64,000 bases of DNA from Rhodocyclaceae bacterium. GTDB lineage: Bacteria; Pseudomonadota; Gammaproteobacteria; Burkholderiales; Rhodocyclaceae. Of this stretch, positions 40,630 to 49,144 are shown piece after piece. The notes under the pieces were generated by a model. That model saw nothing but the letters and a program-made list of their open reading frames with translations, was not told the origin of the DNA and searched no databases. Numbering within the stretch: the first letter of the stretch is position 1; every line of letters begins with the position of its first letter. A program made the translations under genes and the position numbers. Where the stretch lies: NCBI GenBank assembly GCA_008933825.1, contig WBUF01000002.1, positions 1 to 64,000 of the forward strand. Direction: 5' to 3'.

Positions 40630-40689
40630 AGCGGGCGCAGCCCGCAAACCTCCGTCACCCCCTTCCGCGGGAAGGGGCCGGGGGGGGGA
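40630..40689 (-). repeat. GC-rich hairpin repeat (copy C) before hemE
   Basis: GCGGG/CCCGC arms and CCCCCTTCC-GCGG-GAAGGGG, sharing the latter hairpin and the adjacent CGTCA with copies A and B. It lies in the trkH-hemE gap but lacks the GCGCCTCC arm that reaches the start codon in copies A and B. Confidence 0.65.
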
Positions 40690-40694
40690 TGGCC

Positions 40695-42152
40695 CTACTT
40701 GCGCCAGAAAGCCGGGGTGAGCACCACCAATAAAGTAAAGATCTCCAGCCGGCCGAGCAGCATGGCGAAGCTGCATATCAGCACCTGGAAATCGTTGAGA
40801 ACACCGTAATTGCCGTCCGGACCGACCAGGCCGAGGCCCGGGCCGGTGTTGTTGAAGCAGGCCACCGTTGCCGAAAAGGCAGTGACGATGTCCGCACCGC
40901 TGGCCGACAACAGCAGGGTGAACACGATGGTGCAGGCCATGTAGAGAAAGCTGAAGCCGAGCACGGACAGGATGATCTTGTTCGGCACCACGACGCCGCC
41001 CAGTTTGACGAAGGTCGTCGCGCTGGGATGGATGGCATGCGCGCCCTCGCGAAACACCTGTTTGTAGAGGATGATGGCGCGCATCATCTTGATGCCGCCG
41101 CCGGTCGATGCCGAACAGGTGGCGAAACTGCACAGGAACAGCATCCACAAGGGCGCGAAGAGCGGCCACTTCGAATAGTCGGTGGAGGCATAGCCCAGCG
41201 TCGTTGCCACCGAAACGGTATTGAAGGCGGCATGGCGCAGGGCCGCGGCGAACTCGGCGTAGTGGCCATGGTGCCAGACATAGGCGGCGATCATCAGCAC
41301 GCTGGCGCCGAGCACGCCCAGGTAGAAAGGGGCCTCGCCATCGCGCAGATAGGGCCGCAGGCTGCGCCCCGAAAGCGCGGCGAAGTGCGTCACGTAGCTC
41401 ATGCCGGAGAGGAGCGCAAAAACGATGGTAATGCCCTCCAGCGCGGGCGAATCGAAAAAGGCGAAGCTGGCGTCGTGGCTGGAGAACCCGCCCAGCGCCA
41501 CGGTGCTGAAGGCATGGGTGAGGGCATCGAGCCAGGTCATGCCGAACAGGCCGTAGGCCAGGGTGCACAGGAGGGTCAGGGCCAGGTAGATCTTCCAGAA
41601 CCCCTTCGCCGTCTCCGTGACGCGCGGCGTGATGCCGGCCTCCTTGACCGGACCGGGCACCTCGGCCTTCATCAGCTGGCGCCCGCCCACGCCGAGCAGC
41701 GGCAGGATGGCCACCGCCAGCACGATGATGCCCAGCCCGCCGATCCAGTGCAGTTCGGTGCGCCACAGATTGATCGACGCCGGCAGCCGGTCCAGCCCGG
41801 AAAACGCCGTCGCCCCGGTTGCCGTCAATCCGGACACCGCCTCGAAATACACGTCGACGAAGCGCGCACCCGGAATCGCGAGCAGCAAGGGCAGCGCGGC
41901 AATCAGCGGCAGCAGCGCCCAGCACATCACCACCAGCAGCACGCCGTCGTTGGCGCGCAATTCGCGCCGAAAGCGATGCGTGGCCGCGAGCAGGGCGCCG
42001 CCGAACACAAGGGTGCCCAGAAAGGCCTCGTCGAAATGCGGCAGGGCGCCGTCGCCGGTCCACCACGACACGCCGATCGGCAGCAGCAGCGCAATACCGA
42101 AAATCAGCGCAATGCGGGCAAAGACATTGAGGACCGCGAGCAATCGTTCCAT
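40695..42152 (-). CDS. trkH: Potassium uptake protein TrkH, second copy
   Basis: A 485-residue membrane subunit of the Trk potassium system, with TrkH-type pore segments (GLTATGATAFSGLDRLP, STVALGGFSSHDASFAFF, TSVATTLGYASTDY-like, STGGGIKMMRAIILYKQ, CFNNTGPGLGLVGP). It ends LLVVLTPAFWRK, nearly the same as the upstream paralogue. The ATG at 42152 lies five bases after the first copy's stop, so this is a tandem duplication. TrkA, encoded upstream, supplies the nucleotide-binding gate. Confidence 0.93.
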   Translation of the reverse strand: MERLLAVLNVFARIALIFGIALLLPIGVSWWTGDGALPHFDEAFLGTLVFGGALLAATHRFRRELRANDGVLLVVMCWALLPLIAALPLLLAIPGARFVDVYFEAVSGLTATGATAFSGLDRLPASINLWRTELHWIGGLGIIVLAVAILPLLGVGGRQLMKAEVPGPVKEAGITPRVTETAKGFWKIYLALTLLCTLAYGLFGMTWLDALTHAFSTVALGGFSSHDASFAFFDSPALEGITIVFALLSGMSYVTHFAALSGRSLRPYLRDGEAPFYLGVLGASVLMIAAYVWHHGHYAEFAAALRHAAFNTVSVATTLGYASTDYSKWPLFAPLWMLFLCSFATCSASTGGGIKMMRAIILYKQVFREGAHAIHPSATTFVKLGGVVVPNKIILSVLGFSFLYMACTIVFTLLLSASGADIVTAFSATVACFNNTGPGLGLVGPDGNYGVLNDFQVLICSFAMLLGRLEIFTLLVVLTPAFWRK

Positions 42153-42157
42153 GCGCG

Positions 42158-43615
42158 CTATTTTCTCCAGAAGGAGGGCGTCAGCACTAACAGCAAGGTG
42201 AAGATCTCGAGCCGGCCGAACAGCATGGCAGCGGTGCACACCCAGGTCTGAAAGTCGCTGAGGGACTTGAAGGTGGTCGCGGGGCCGACCTGGCCTAGGC
42301 CCGGGCCGGTGTTGTTGAAGCTGGCCACGACGGCGGAAAAGCCGCTGACGATGTCCAGCCCGGAAAAGACCATCAGCAGGGTGAGGGAAACGATGATCGC
42401 CATGTAGATGAAGCTGAAGGCCAGCACGGCGAAGACGATCTTGTTGGGCAGCGGGGCGCCGGCCAGCTTGACCGTCCTGACGGCGTTCGGGTGCACGGTG
42501 CGGATCACTTCGCGCATCACCTGGCGGAAGACGATGATGGCGCGCATCATCTTGAGGCCGCCGCCGGTCGAACCGGCGCAGGTGACGAAGCTGCACAGGA
42601 AGAGCATCCAGAGCGGCGCGAAGAAGGGCCACTGCGCGTAGTCGGTACTGGCGAAGCCGGTGGTGGTGGCAATCGACACCACGTTGAAGGCGGCAAAGCG
42701 CAGCGCCGTGCCGAATTCCGCATAGGCGCCGCTGATCCAGAGCAGGACGGCGACGCCGAACACGCTGGCATAGAGCACGCCGATGAACCAGCGGATTTCC
42801 GGATCCGCCCAGTAAAACGCCGCGGAGCGGTGGCGCAGCGCCATGAAGTGCGTGGCGAAGTTCATGCCGGCCAGGGTCATGAAGACGATGGCGACGAACT
42901 CGATCTGCGGGGAATCGAAATGGCCATACGAGGCATCGTGGCTGGAGAAGCCGCCCAGGCCCAGCGTGGAGAACATGTGGATGATGGCGTCGCGCCAGCC
43001 CATGCCGGCCCAGACATAGGCCAGGGTGCAGGAGGCGGCCAGGCTCAGATAGACCAGCCAGAGCCCCTTGGCGGTGTGCGCCATGCGCGGCGTCAGCCTG
43101 GTCTCCTTGATCGGCCCGGGCGATTCCGCCGAGAAGAGCTGGCGCCCGCCCACGCCGAGCAGCGGCAGGATGGCCACCGCCAGCACGATCAGGCCCATGC
43201 CGCCGAGGAACACCAGCAGGGCGCGCCACAGGTTGATCGAGTAAGGAAGCGCGTCGAGTCCCTCGATCACGGTGGCGCCGGTGGTGGTCAGGCCGGACAC
43301 CGTTTCGAAGTAGGCGTCGGTGAAGCTCATCGAGGGGAAGTAAATGAGCAACGGCAGCGCGGCAAAGGCCGGCATCACGCACCAGACCAGGGAAACCAGC
43401 AGGAAGCCGTCGCGGATGCGCAGTTCTTCGGTGTGGCGCCGTGTCAGCCACCCCAGCAGGCCTGCCGCGAGCAGCGTGGCCAGGAAGCCGCGCTGGAAGG
43501 CGCCGGCCGCCTCGTCCTGGTCGACCCAGGCGACCGCGGCGGGCGCCAGCATGCTGAATGCGAACACCAGCAACACGAGCGCAAAGACGCGCAGTACCGC
43601 CAGCGGATTGCTCAT
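42158..43615 (-). CDS. trkH: Potassium uptake protein TrkH, first copy
   Basis: A 485-residue TrkH with the same landmarks as its neighbour (SGLTTTGATVIEGLDALP, STLGLGGFSSHDASYGHF, STGGGLKMMRAIIVFRQ, SFNNTGPGLGQVGP). Identical length but clearly diverged sequence shows the duplication is old. It directly follows trkA with an 18-base gap. The pair may form channels of differing affinity or ion dependence. Confidence 0.94.
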   Translation of the reverse strand: MSNPLAVLRVFALVLLVFAFSMLAPAAVAWVDQDEAAGAFQRGFLATLLAAGLLGWLTRRHTEELRIRDGFLLVSLVWCVMPAFAALPLLIYFPSMSFTDAYFETVSGLTTTGATVIEGLDALPYSINLWRALLVFLGGMGLIVLAVAILPLLGVGGRQLFSAESPGPIKETRLTPRMAHTAKGLWLVYLSLAASCTLAYVWAGMGWRDAIIHMFSTLGLGGFSSHDASYGHFDSPQIEFVAIVFMTLAGMNFATHFMALRHRSAAFYWADPEIRWFIGVLYASVFGVAVLLWISGAYAEFGTALRFAAFNVVSIATTTGFASTDYAQWPFFAPLWMLFLCSFVTCAGSTGGGLKMMRAIIVFRQVMREVIRTVHPNAVRTVKLAGAPLPNKIVFAVLAFSFIYMAIIVSLTLLMVFSGLDIVSGFSAVVASFNNTGPGLGQVGPATTFKSLSDFQTWVCTAAMLFGRLEIFTLLLVLTPSFWRK

Positions 43616-43633
43616 GGCTTTCGCGGCCGCCGG

Positions 43634-45061
43634 TTACAGGAAGCCGACACCGACCTGGAACAGCTTCTCGACCTTCGGCACCAGCTTCTTCGAGACGACG
43701 AAGACGATGACGTGGTCTTCCGCCTGGATGACCGTGTCGTGGTGCGCCATGATCACCTTGAACTGCCGTTCTTCGGCGAGATCGTCCGTGAAGACCGGCT
43801 TTTCCCTGAGCGGGAGCGCGCGCACGATGGCGCCGATGGTGGCGCCCTTGATGACCGGCAATTCCCCGATGCGGCGGCCGACCACCTGGGAGGATTGCGC
43901 ATCGCCGTGCACCACCAGCTCGAGCGCCTCGGCCGCGCCGCGGCGCAGGCTGTGCACGGCCGCCACGTCACCGCGGCGCACGTGGGCAAGCAGGGTGCCG
44001 ATGGAGGTCTGCGCCGGCGAAATGGCGATGTCGATCTGGCTGCCCTGCAGGAGGTCGGCATAGCTGCGGCGGTTGATGAGCGCCGCGACGCGGCGCGCGC
44101 CCATGCGCTTGGCCAGCAGCGCAGCCATGATGTTGTTCTCGTCGTCGTTGGTCAGCGCCAGGAAGAGGTCCATCTGGTCGACGTTCTCCTCGTCGAGCAG
44201 CCTCTCGTCGGTGGCGTCGCCCTGCAGCACGAGGGCGCTTTTCACGTTCTCGGCCAGCCATTCGGCATGGCGCCTGTTGCGGTCGATGACCTTCACCTGG
44301 TAGCCGCCTTCGACGGCGCGCACGACGCGGTGGCCGATGTTGCCGCCGCCGGCGACCATGATGCGCTTGACGGTCTTGTCCATGCGGCGCAGCTCGCGCA
44401 TCACCTTGCGGATGTCGCGGGTGGCGGCCAGGCAGAACACCTCGTCGCCGACCTCGATCGCCGTGTCGCCTTCGGGGATGATCGGCGAATCGCGGCGGAA
44501 GATGGCGGCAATGCGGGCGTCGACCTGCGGCAGGTGCTTGCGCATGTCCTTCAAAGGATGGCCGACCAGCGGGCCGCCCTCGAAGGCGCGCACCGCCACC
44601 AGGCTGACCAGGCCGCCGGCGAACTCGAGCACCTGTAGGGCTTCGGGAAACTCGACCAGCTTGACGATGTAGTCGGTGATGATCTGTTCCGGGCAGATGG
44701 AGAAGTCGACGGCAAAATTCTTCTCGTCGAACAGTTCGGGGCTGTCGGCGTAGTCGGTCGAGCGCACGCGGGCGATTCTGGTGGGCAGATTGAACAGGGC
44801 GTGCGCCGTCTTGCAGGCGCACAGATTGGTCTGGTCGCTCTGCGTCACGGCAATCAGCAGGTCGGCGTCGTCGGCGCCGGCCTGGCGCAGCACGGAAGGG
44901 CTGGAAGCGTTGCCGACGACGGTGCGCAGGTCGAGCCGGCCCTGCAGCAGCGCAAGCCGTGCGCCATCGGTGTCGACCACGGTGATGTCGTTGGCTTCGG
45001 AGACCAGGCTCTCCGCCACCGAGGTGCCGACCTGGCCGGCGCCGAGGATGATGATCTTCAT
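43634..45061 (-). CDS. trkA: Trk system potassium uptake protein TrkA
   Basis: A 475-residue cytosolic protein with two RCK units: Rossmann folds beginning MKIIILGAGQVGTSVAESL and IMVAGGGNIGHRVVRAVE (about 235), each followed by a TrkA_C domain. It binds NAD(H) and adenine nucleotides and gates TrkH. Its ATG follows a GGAGG contained in one arm of hairpin repeat copy B. It is downstream of ntrX in the same direction and upstream of two trkH genes. Confidence 0.95.
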   Translation of the reverse strand: MKIIILGAGQVGTSVAESLVSEANDITVVDTDGARLALLQGRLDLRTVVGNASSPSVLRQAGADDADLLIAVTQSDQTNLCACKTAHALFNLPTRIARVRSTDYADSPELFDEKNFAVDFSICPEQIITDYIVKLVEFPEALQVLEFAGGLVSLVAVRAFEGGPLVGHPLKDMRKHLPQVDARIAAIFRRDSPIIPEGDTAIEVGDEVFCLAATRDIRKVMRELRRMDKTVKRIMVAGGGNIGHRVVRAVEGGYQVKVIDRNRRHAEWLAENVKSALVLQGDATDERLLDEENVDQMDLFLALTNDDENNIMAALLAKRMGARRVAALINRRSYADLLQGSQIDIAISPAQTSIGTLLAHVRRGDVAAVHSLRRGAAEALELVVHGDAQSSQVVGRRIGELPVIKGATIGAIVRALPLREKPVFTDDLAEERQFKVIMAHHDTVIQAEDHVIVFVVSKKLVPKVEKLFQVGVGFL

Positions 45062-45062
45062 A

Positions 45063-45160
45063 GCGCCTCCGCTGGGCCGCCCCGAGGAGGCGCAGTCATT
45101 TGATTGTGAGCGAAGCGATCAACCGTCACCCCCTTCCTCGGGAAGGGGGGCGGGGGGTAG
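45063..45160 (-). repeat. GC-rich multi-hairpin repeat (copy B) at the trkA start
   Basis: GCGCCTCC (45063-45070) with GGAGGCGC (45086-45093), and CCCCCTTCC-TCGG-GAAGGGGG (45129-45149). On the mRNA the first pair ends four bases before the trkA ATG, its GGAGG serving as Shine-Dalgarno. The sequence matches copy A before ptsI closely, including TGCGCCTCCTCGGGGCGG. Confidence 0.78.
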
Positions 45161-45167
45161 GCCGTAT

Positions 45168-46415
45168 TCACTGTTCTTCTCCCTTGCGCCCGAGGGCGAT
45201 GCCGAGGCCCTTGAGCTTGCGATAGAGGTGGGTGCGCTCAAGACCGGTCTTTTCCGCCAGCCGCGTCATGTTGCCGCCCTCGAGCTGCAGATGGTGTTCG
45301 AAATAGACGCGCTCGAAGGCCTCGCGCGCCTCGCGCAGCGGCAGGTCGAGCGGCAGGGCCTGGGCCGCCGCCGAGGGCTGCGGCGCGAGCAGGCGCGAGA
45401 CTTCCTCGCCGCTGATCTCTTCTTCCAGCGCCGCCAGCGCCAGCGAGCGCACGGCGTTCCTCAGTTCGGCATAGCCGCCGCTCCAGGCCTGGTTGCGCAG
45501 GGCATTGAGCGCCGCCGTCGATAAGTGCCGCAGCGGCACCTCGCCGGCCTCGACGAGGTGGGTGAGGATCTGCGCCGCCAGTTCGGGCACCTCGTCCTTC
45601 AGCTCGGCCAGGCCCGGCGCGCCGAGGCTGACCTCGCCCAGCCGGCGCAGCAGCGCCTCGTCGAAGCCGGCCGCTGCCAATTCCGCCGCCGTCTGCCCGC
45701 TTGCCGCCACCAGACGCAGATCGAACTTCTCCAGGCGGTCGAGTGCGAAGGCGAGGTTTTTCTGCTGCAGGCGGGAGAGGGCGGCCAGCTCGGCGGCGAA
45801 GAGCATGCCGCCCGCCGCCTGCTCCAGCGCCTCGATCGCCAGCGGCTGGCCCTGGCCGGCCAGATCGAGCCAGGCCTTGCCCGGCGCTTGCAGGCTGCGC
45901 GCAACCAGTTCGGCGAGGCTGCCCGGCCCGGTTTTCAGCATCAGCGCGCGGCTTCTGGCGGCGATCTGCTCGAGGCGCTTCTTCAGGTCGCGCAGCGGAC
46001 CGCTGCGGGCAAACGCGGCCAGCGTGAGCTCGCCGTGCCGTGCCGGGGCGACTGACTTTTGCAGGGCGCGCTTGACCGCCGCCAGCAGCTTCTGCAGGGC
46101 GATGGGCTTTTCCAGGAAATCCTGGGCGCCGATGCGCGTGGCCTCCACAGCGGTGTCGATGGTGCCGTGGCCCGACATCATCACCACCGGCATGCTGAGC
46201 TGGCCCGCGGCGGACCATTCCTTGAGCAGGGTGATGCCGTCGGTGTCGGGCATCCAGATGTCGAGCAGCACCAGGTCGGGGCGCGCGGCATTCCGCGCCG
46301 CGCGCCCCGCCGCGGCATTTTCCGCCAGCTGCACGTCATGCCCCTCGTCGGCGAGGATTTCCGAGAGCAGCTCGCGGATGCCGATTTCGTCGTCAACAAC
46401 CAGTATTTTCGCCAT
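45168..46415 (-). CDS. ntrX: NtrX-like response regulator with a decayed AAA+ domain
   Basis: A 415-residue regulator. The receiver domain (KILVVDDEIGIRE, phospho-Asp in LVLLDIWMPDTDG, MMSGHGTIDTAVEA) is intact. In the centre, where Walker A would be, it reads LKTGPGSLAELVARSL, without the Lys, and there is no GAFTGA loop. The C-terminal Fis-type helix-turn-helix (GGNMTRLAEKTGLERTHLYRKLKGLGI) is preserved. It should bind DNA and be phosphorylated by NtrY but is unlikely to activate sigma-54 by ATP hydrolysis. It follows ntrY by 9 bases. Confidence 0.9.
   Translation of the reverse strand: MAKILVVDDEIGIRELLSEILADEGHDVQLAENAAAGRAARNAARPDLVLLDIWMPDTDGITLLKEWSAAGQLSMPVVMMSGHGTIDTAVEATRIGAQDFLEKPIALQKLLAAVKRALQKSVAPARHGELTLAAFARSGPLRDLKKRLEQIAARSRALMLKTGPGSLAELVARSLQAPGKAWLDLAGQGQPLAIEALEQAAGGMLFAAELAALSRLQQKNLAFALDRLEKFDLRLVAASGQTAAELAAAGFDEALLRRLGEVSLGAPGLAELKDEVPELAAQILTHLVEAGEVPLRHLSTAALNALRNQAWSGGYAELRNAVRSLALAALEEEISGEEVSRLLAPQPSAAAQALPLDLPLREAREAFERVYFEHHLQLEGGNMTRLAEKTGLERTHLYRKLKGLGIALGRKGEEQ
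46036..46060 (-). repeat. Dispersed 25-bp motif, copy 10
   Basis: On the minus strand AAAAGTCAGT, nine bases, ACGGCA; sense orientation in the ntrX interdomain linker in a third codon frame (QKSVAPARHG). Confidence 0.82.
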
Positions 46416-46424
46416 GTTCGTTTC

Positions 46425-48530
46425 TCATGCTGCCAGCGGCAGCCGTATCCTCACCTGCGCGCCGCACGGCGCGGCATTGGCGATCTCGATCTGGCCGTGG
46501 TGCTCGTCCACGATCTTCTTGACGATGGCCAGGCCCAGCCCGGTGCCCTTGGCCTTGGTCGTCACGTAGGGCTCGAAGACGCGAGCGAGTATCTCCTTGG
46601 GAAAACCGCCGCCATTGTCGCTCACCGCCAGCTCCGCGCCGACGCCCTCCGCGCGCGTCGCGATGCGGATTTCCGGCTCGGCCACCCCGGCCAGCGCGTC
46701 CTCGGCATTGGCCACCAGGTTGTGAATCACCTGCCGCAGCTGCGCCGCATCGCCTGCCACGCGCGGCAGCCTGTCGGCCAGCTCCACCGTGAGGCGCGCG
46801 CGCGAGGTCTCATACAGGCCGAGCACCTCCTCGACGAGGGCGTTGAGATCGAGCGCGCCGAGCTGCGGCGGCGGCAGCCGCGCGTAGTCGCGAAAGTCGT
46901 TCACCATGTGCTTCATGGCCTCGACCTGGTTCACGATGGTCTGCGTCGAGCGCTCGAGCATCTCGCGCTCGGCGCCGGCGAGCTTCCCGGCAAGCTTGTG
47001 CTGCAATCTCTCTGCGCTGAGCTGGATCGGCGTCAGCGGATTCTTGATCTCGTGCGCCAGACGCCGCGCCACCTCGCCCCAGGCGGCCGAGCGCTGCGCG
47101 GCGATCAGCTGCGTGATGTCGTCGAACACCACCACGCAGCCGCCGCCGGTGGCCTCCGGCAGTCGCGAGCCGCGCACCAGCAGCGCCTGCGGCACGCCGG
47201 CGCCGTTGTGCATCTCGATCTCGCGCTGCCATTCGCCCGGCTGCTCGAGGCAGCCGGCGGCAATGGCATCGCGCAGCTCCGCGTGGCGCGCCCACGCCGT
47301 CAGCGGCTGCCCCTGCGCCGCAGCGAGGTCGTCGCGCAGGATGGCGCGCGCGCCGTCGTTGGCGGCGCGCAGGCACCCCCCGGCATCGAAGGCCAGCACG
47401 CCCGCCGACAGGTTGCCCAGCACGCTCTCGAGGTAGGCGCGCGCGGCTTCCGTCTCGGCGCGGCTTCCCTCCGCCTGCGCGCGCGCTTCGTCGAGCTGGC
47501 GCGTCATCTGGCTGAAGGACTGGGTCAGCACGCCGAGCTCGTCGCGCGTGGAAACGGTCTCGCGCGGCGAGTAGTCGCCGGCCGCCACCGCCTCGGTGCC
47601 GCGAGCGAGGATGGACAGCGGCGCGGAGAGGCGGCGCGCCAGCAGGAAAGCCAGTCCGATGGCGGCGAACAGCGAGAGCAGCAGCGCCAGGGTCAGCGTC
47701 AGGGTGTACATCCGCTTCAGGCTGTTCTTGGCCAGCGACAGCTCCTGGTAGTCGCGGTAGGCCGCCTGCACGCTCTCGGCGTTCCCGGCGATCGAGGACG
47801 GCACCGAGTGGGTGAGCTGCAGCACGCGCAGCTCGCCGGAAAAGGAGGATGCGGCCACCGGCACCAGCACGCGCAGCATCAGGCCGCTGGCGGCATCGCC
47901 TTCCGCCGCGCTGACGCCGTTGCCCTGGCGCACCTGGCGCAGCTGCGCCGGCGAGGGCAGGTCCGGCAGCAGCGCGGCGCGTCCGGCGGTGCTGCTGGCG
48001 AGCACCTGGCCCGCAGCGGCAAACAGTGCGGCAGTCTGCACGCCGGCCTGCTCGCGCAGGCGGTCGAGCTGCGCGGCGCGGGCTGCCTCCGAAACGTCGC
48101 TCAGTTCGAGCGCCATGTTGCGCGCCTTGTCGGTCAGATCGGCGAGCAGGTAGTCGAGGGCGTTGCGGCCGAGGGCCAGGCCGCCCTCGAGCGCCTTGTC
48201 CACGCGCACGTCGAACCAGGATTCGATGCTCTTCACGGCGAACTGCAGCGAGACGGCATACACCAGCACGCCGGGCACTACCGCCATCAGGGCAAACATC
48301 AGCACCAGGCGCAGTTTCAGGCGCGAACCGAAGACCTGGCCGCGATGCTCTCGCCACAGCCGCACGAGCTGCCACAGCACCAGTCCGAGCAGCACGGACG
48401 CCACGGCGGCGGTGACGCCGAGCAGCATCCGGTAGTGGCCGGCGAAGAGCGCCGTGTTGGCCGAGGCGGAGGTGAGCAGGAATAGCAGGACGGCCGCCAG
48501 CGCCGCCACGACGAACAGGGCAAGCCTCAT
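46425..48530 (-). CDS. ntrY: NtrY-like sensor histidine kinase
   Basis: A 701-residue membrane kinase. It has N-terminal helices, a periplasmic or sensor segment (about 90-280), another helix (LTLTLALLLSLFAAIGLAFLLARRL), a HAMP linker, a PAS domain (about 375-480), HisKA with the phospho-His in RRLAHEIKNPLTPIQLSAERL, and HATPase boxes HNLVANAEDAL, VSDNGGGFPKE and KGTGLGLAIVKKIVDEHHG. It phosphorylates NtrX. NtrYX affects nitrogen and redox responses in relatives. It starts overlapping the DUF4390 stop. Confidence 0.94.
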   Translation of the reverse strand: MRLALFVVAALAAVLLFLLTSASANTALFAGHYRMLLGVTAAVASVLLGLVLWQLVRLWREHRGQVFGSRLKLRLVLMFALMAVVPGVLVYAVSLQFAVKSIESWFDVRVDKALEGGLALGRNALDYLLADLTDKARNMALELSDVSEAARAAQLDRLREQAGVQTAALFAAAGQVLASSTAGRAALLPDLPSPAQLRQVRQGNGVSAAEGDAASGLMLRVLVPVAASSFSGELRVLQLTHSVPSSIAGNAESVQAAYRDYQELSLAKNSLKRMYTLTLTLALLLSLFAAIGLAFLLARRLSAPLSILARGTEAVAAGDYSPRETVSTRDELGVLTQSFSQMTRQLDEARAQAEGSRAETEAARAYLESVLGNLSAGVLAFDAGGCLRAANDGARAILRDDLAAAQGQPLTAWARHAELRDAIAAGCLEQPGEWQREIEMHNGAGVPQALLVRGSRLPEATGGGCVVVFDDITQLIAAQRSAAWGEVARRLAHEIKNPLTPIQLSAERLQHKLAGKLAGAEREMLERSTQTIVNQVEAMKHMVNDFRDYARLPPPQLGALDLNALVEEVLGLYETSRARLTVELADRLPRVAGDAAQLRQVIHNLVANAEDALAGVAEPEIRIATRAEGVGAELAVSDNGGGFPKEILARVFEPYVTTKAKGTGLGLAIVKKIVDEHHGQIEIANAAPCGAQVRIRLPLAA

Positions 48531-49144
48531 TTCGGCGCCGCCTCCGCCGGCGGGGTGAAGCTCCAGCGCTTCACTTCGGCGGTGATGTTCCAGTCCTTGT
48601 TGCCGATGGCGCTGACCTGGAAGGGCTTCGGCAGCTGGCTGAGGTCGAGCTTCAGTCGCACCGCGGCGTTGTAGGGTTCGCCGGGAACGAGCCGCGCCTT
48701 GTCGGCCACCTTCCAGTTGCGCAACCGTCCGAGCACACCCAATGCCTCTTCCAGGGTGGCGAAGTTCTGGTGCAGCGCGCCCGAGGAGAGCCGGTACTGG
48801 CGCGTCAGCGCGTTGAAGGCGAGGCGCCAGGTCTGTGTGCGGCCGGCGACATGCTCGTCCATCCAGTACCAGCGCGCCTTGCTCAGGGTGAACTCGGCGA
48901 CGAAATACAGCGCCACGCCGCGCGAGACGACTTCCTCGAGGCGATGGCCGAGCGCGATGCCGAACTCGGCGTCGAGCAGCCAGTCCTCCTCGCCGGCCAC
49001 GATTTCGGCGCGCCTCACCTCGATCTCGGCGGCGCCGCCGGCGAACGGAAGCCACAGCAGGGCAAAGAGCAGCAGCGCCGGCAGAACCCGGATCGCCGAT
49101 CCGCTAGGCCTGCTTTTCGAGGAGGGCATAAAAAAAGCCGTCAT
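48527..49144 (-). CDS. DUF4390 family exported protein
   Basis: A 205-residue protein with a signal-like hydrophobic segment (IRVLPALLLFALLWLPFAGGA) and a DUF4390 domain (DAEFGIALGHRLEEVVSRGVALYFVAEFTLSKARWYWMDE, TRQYRLSSGALHQNFATLEEALG). The family is usually encoded between rsmB and ntrY in Betaproteobacteria and has no known function. A later in-frame ATG at 49129 is an equally good start. It overlaps both neighbours. Confidence 0.85.
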   Translation of the reverse strand: MTAFFMPSSKSRPSGSAIRVLPALLLFALLWLPFAGGAAEIEVRRAEIVAGEEDWLLDAEFGIALGHRLEEVVSRGVALYFVAEFTLSKARWYWMDEHVAGRTQTWRLAFNALTRQYRLSSGALHQNFATLEEALGVLGRLRNWKVADKARLVPGEPYNAAVRLKLDLSQLPKPFQVSAIGNKDWNITAEVKRWSFTPPAEAAPK

